Of a DNA stretch of 64,000 nucleotides, positions 62,766-64,000 are shown piece after piece; the first letter of the stretch is position 1, and each line of letters starts with the position of its first letter. The notes under the pieces are model-generated. The model saw nothing but the letters and a program-made list of their open reading frames with translations, was not told where the DNA came from and did not search any database. The stretch comes from Chryseobacterium sp. Marseille-Q5410 (GTDB lineage Bacteria; Bacteroidota; Bacteroidia; Flavobacteriales; Weeksellaceae). The DNA is taken from NCBI GenBank assembly GCA_946892665.1, contig CAMPOT010000001.1, positions 2,082,125-2,146,124 of the forward strand. Direction: 5' to 3'. The translations under genes were made by a program, and so were the position numbers.

Positions 62766-63266
62766 ATGAGTAGAGGATTTGTGAAAGAGGGTGATCAGGA
62801 GGAAATTCCGCTGATTCCGCCCCGTGCAGATTTGCCGCCCGGTACGGTAAACTTCGTTACTGAGTTCGGATATAATCAGTTACTCGCCGAACGTGATCAA
62901 ATGATTCACGAGCGTGACAATACCCTGATTTCGGACGAGAATGAAAATCGCATTGCCGTAAATTTAATCAATGCGAAATTGCAATTGTTACTCGATCGAA
63001 TTTCGTCTGCGAAAATTGTAAACCTTGCCAAACAACCCAAAAATATAATTAAGTTCGGTGCTGAAGTGTACTTTAAAGTGGACTCCGATCCCAAAATCCA
63101 GCACTATCAAATCGTGGGCGTCGATGAGGCAAATGTTGCAGAAGGAAAAATAGCGTTTACCTCTCCTATTGCGAAAATCTTTATGAACAGAAAGGTCGGC
63201 GATCGCGTAACCTTGAAATTGGGCAAAGCGGAAAAGCAATTTGAAATTGTGTCGATAAAATACTGA
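62766..63266 (+). CDS. GreA/GreB-family transcript cleavage factor-like protein
   Basis: A 166-residue protein of the Gre family. It opens SRGFVKEGDQEEIPLIPPRA, a GreB-type N-terminus found in Bacteroidota, followed by the coiled coil (about 35-90; tip near TLISDENENRIA, with the acidic residues expected at the catalytic tip) and a C-terminal FKBP-like domain (VGVDEANVAEGKIAFTSPIA, KVGDRVTLKLG). It rescues backtracked RNA polymerase by stimulating transcript cleavage. Length is near normal. No promoter or terminator recognised. Confidence 0.88.
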   Translation: MSRGFVKEGDQEEIPLIPPRADLPPGTVNFVTEFGYNQLLAERDQMIHERDNTLISDENENRIAVNLINAKLQLLLDRISSAKIVNLAKQPKNIIKFGAEVYFKVDSDPKIQHYQIVGVDEANVAEGKIAFTSPIAKIFMNRKVGDRVTLKLGKAEKQFEIVSIKY

Positions 63267-63541
63267 TGGATTTGTAAAGTGTCAGACTATTGATTTGGAC
63301 TTGGTCGCCGATCGCATTCTGACTAAAGTTAAACTTTACTATTGATAATCAAATTGTTTTGAATTCAACATCCTTGTTTGTCGGTCCAAATTTAGTGAAT
63401 GGTTTTTCTAATCTTTTGGCTGCTGCTATTTTTCTTATCTCGTCCAGAATTTAAGATACTAATATGAGGTACCAACTTTATCTCGTTAGCGACTAAAAGC
63501 AACTTCGTTTTCGAGTAGGGGAATTGCAGATAACGGAAAAA

Positions 63542-63710
63542 GTATTGGCGAAGCGCAGGCTGGATTGGACTGAAAGTTAATTCAGACGGCGATGAGCAAA
63601 ATGATTTCTCAATGAAGTAAATTTACAAATAAAAACGAAATTGAAAAGCTTTTTGCGGATAAATATATGATGCTTCTCAAGTATGATTTAGCCCCGCATT
63701 TTGCCAATAC
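63542..63710. repeat. MITE-like element with imperfect terminal inverted repeats
   Basis: Left end GTATTGGCGAAGCGCAGGCT (63542-63561) is an imperfect inverted match to right end AGCCCCGCATTTTGCCAATAC (63690-63710); GTATTGGC/GCCAATAC is exact. The interior has no ORF. It lies directly before the IS110 left end. The remaining sequence 63267-63541 has no gene; it carries an isolated TAAAGTT-A-AACTTTA palindrome at 63324. Confidence 0.5.
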
Positions 63711-63740
63711 AATCTTTACTTTACATCCATAAAATTAATA

Positions 63741-63833
63741 CCTTTAAAATAAACAAGACAGAGGTGAACTAACAATACCCTTAGAGATTAAAAGCCTCAT
63801 CTAACATATCAGTCCTCTGCCTTGTTTTAAAAG
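63741..63833 (+). ncRNA. Candidate bridge RNA hairpin in the IS110 left end
   Basis: Two arms of about 20 bases, CCTTTAAAATAAACAAGACAGAGG split over 63741-63764 and CCTCTGCCTTGTTTTAAAAGG over 63814-63833, pair with one mismatch and a small bulge around a 49-base region. It lies 90-180 bases upstream of the IS110 transposase start, where IS110-group elements are known to encode the bridge RNA that pairs with target and donor. Only the structure and position are seen; expression and guide loops are inferred. Confidence 0.45.
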
Positions 63834-63921
63834 GTTGAAAAAGCTTTAGATAGAATACCAGATTACCCAGATTTAATAAAGATTTTAAAGCAATTCAACA
63901 TTAATTTAACACCACTAAATT

Positions 63922-64000
63922 ATGAAAAATTACACAAATTTCATCGGAATCGATGTAGCAAAATTAACGCTGGATTACTGCATGATTACCCCGAACCCAC
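63922..64000 (+). CDS. IS110-family transposase, 3' end outside the window
   Basis: The first 26 codons are visible: MKNYTNFIGIDVAKLTLDYC and MITPNP. FIGIDVAKLTLD is the first acidic motif of the DEDD (RuvC-like) recombinase domain of IS110-family transposases, its Asp being in GIDVA. These enzymes work with a bridge RNA and make no classical inverted repeats. The element's right end, and whether the gene is intact, lie outside the window. Confidence 0.88.
   Translation, partial: MKNYTNFIGIDVAKLTLDYCMITPNP

Overview
The window is AT-rich chromosomal DNA from a member of the Bacteroidota, most likely a flavobacterium of the Chryseobacterium/Kaistella type. Reasons: three proteins end in type IX secretion (T9SS) sorting domains; many genes have promoters of the Bacteroidota form (TTTG, about 19 bases, TAnnTTTG); Shine-Dalgarno sites are rare and leaders are A/T-rich; and lineage-typical families occur (DUF5606, DUF6263, DUF4834, fused SecDF, YfhO). 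The genus is inferred from memory of such proteins, not from a search. No rRNA, tRNA, CRISPR array or prophage was seen.

Layout. 1-2.6 kb: aldehyde dehydrogenase (cut by the left edge), its usual DUF779 partner and an orphan small ORF. 2.7-7.9 kb: a lipoprotein, a large exported protein and a TPR histidine kinase/LuxR-type response regulator pair. 8.1-11.7 kb: the minus-strand run ruvX-def-DUF5606, then mazG-FUSC transporter. 11.9-19.7 kb: SixA phosphatase, serine hydrolase, P-type ATPase, an 8-bp tandem repeat, a fused UMP synthase (PyrE-PyrF) and an AEC transporter. 20.0-21.4 kb: DsbA-like and YceI genes with matching promoters. 21.6-31.7 kb: a surface block with two very large barrel-type proteins and three T9SS cargo proteins. 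31.9-35.4 kb: NamZ-type muramidase, FtsX-type permease, CBS/cysteine-synthase-type enzyme. 35.5-40.8 kb: an envelope operon (DUF6263, DUF4834, YfhO, glycosyltransferase). 40.9-57.6 kb: mostly housekeeping (CopD-like protein, M3 peptidase, LPG-synthase-like protein, panD, HU, pdxH, YqgE, aminotransferases, MFS pump, secDF, hemN), then a Crp/Fnr regulator and an exported DJ-1/PfpI protein. 57.8-63.3 kb: ABM monooxygenase, di-haem cytochrome peroxidase, PhoX, a small membrane protein and a GreB-like factor. 63.5-64.0 kb: a MITE-like element followed by the left end of an IS110-family element, cut by the right edge.

The most interesting signals are regulatory or mobile. (1) An identical 18-bp sequence lies 22-23 bp upstream of identical TATCTTTG boxes before the DsbA-like and YceI genes. 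It reads as an imperfect Crp/Fnr half-palindrome placed near -41.5. A perfect TGTGA-N6-TCACA palindrome lies directly behind the Crp/Fnr gene and in front of the PfpI gene, which suggests a small regulon. (2) A long hairpin in the non-coding left end of the IS110 element is a candidate bridge RNA. (3) Several genes (panD, hemN, the MFS pump, ruvX) have -7 boxes 4-6 bases from their start codons, so they are candidates for leaderless mRNAs. (4) Two proteins look like enzymes that have lost catalytic residues: a class IV aminotransferase with Arg in place of the PLP lysine, and an M1-like peptidase without HEXXH joined to an outer-membrane barrel.
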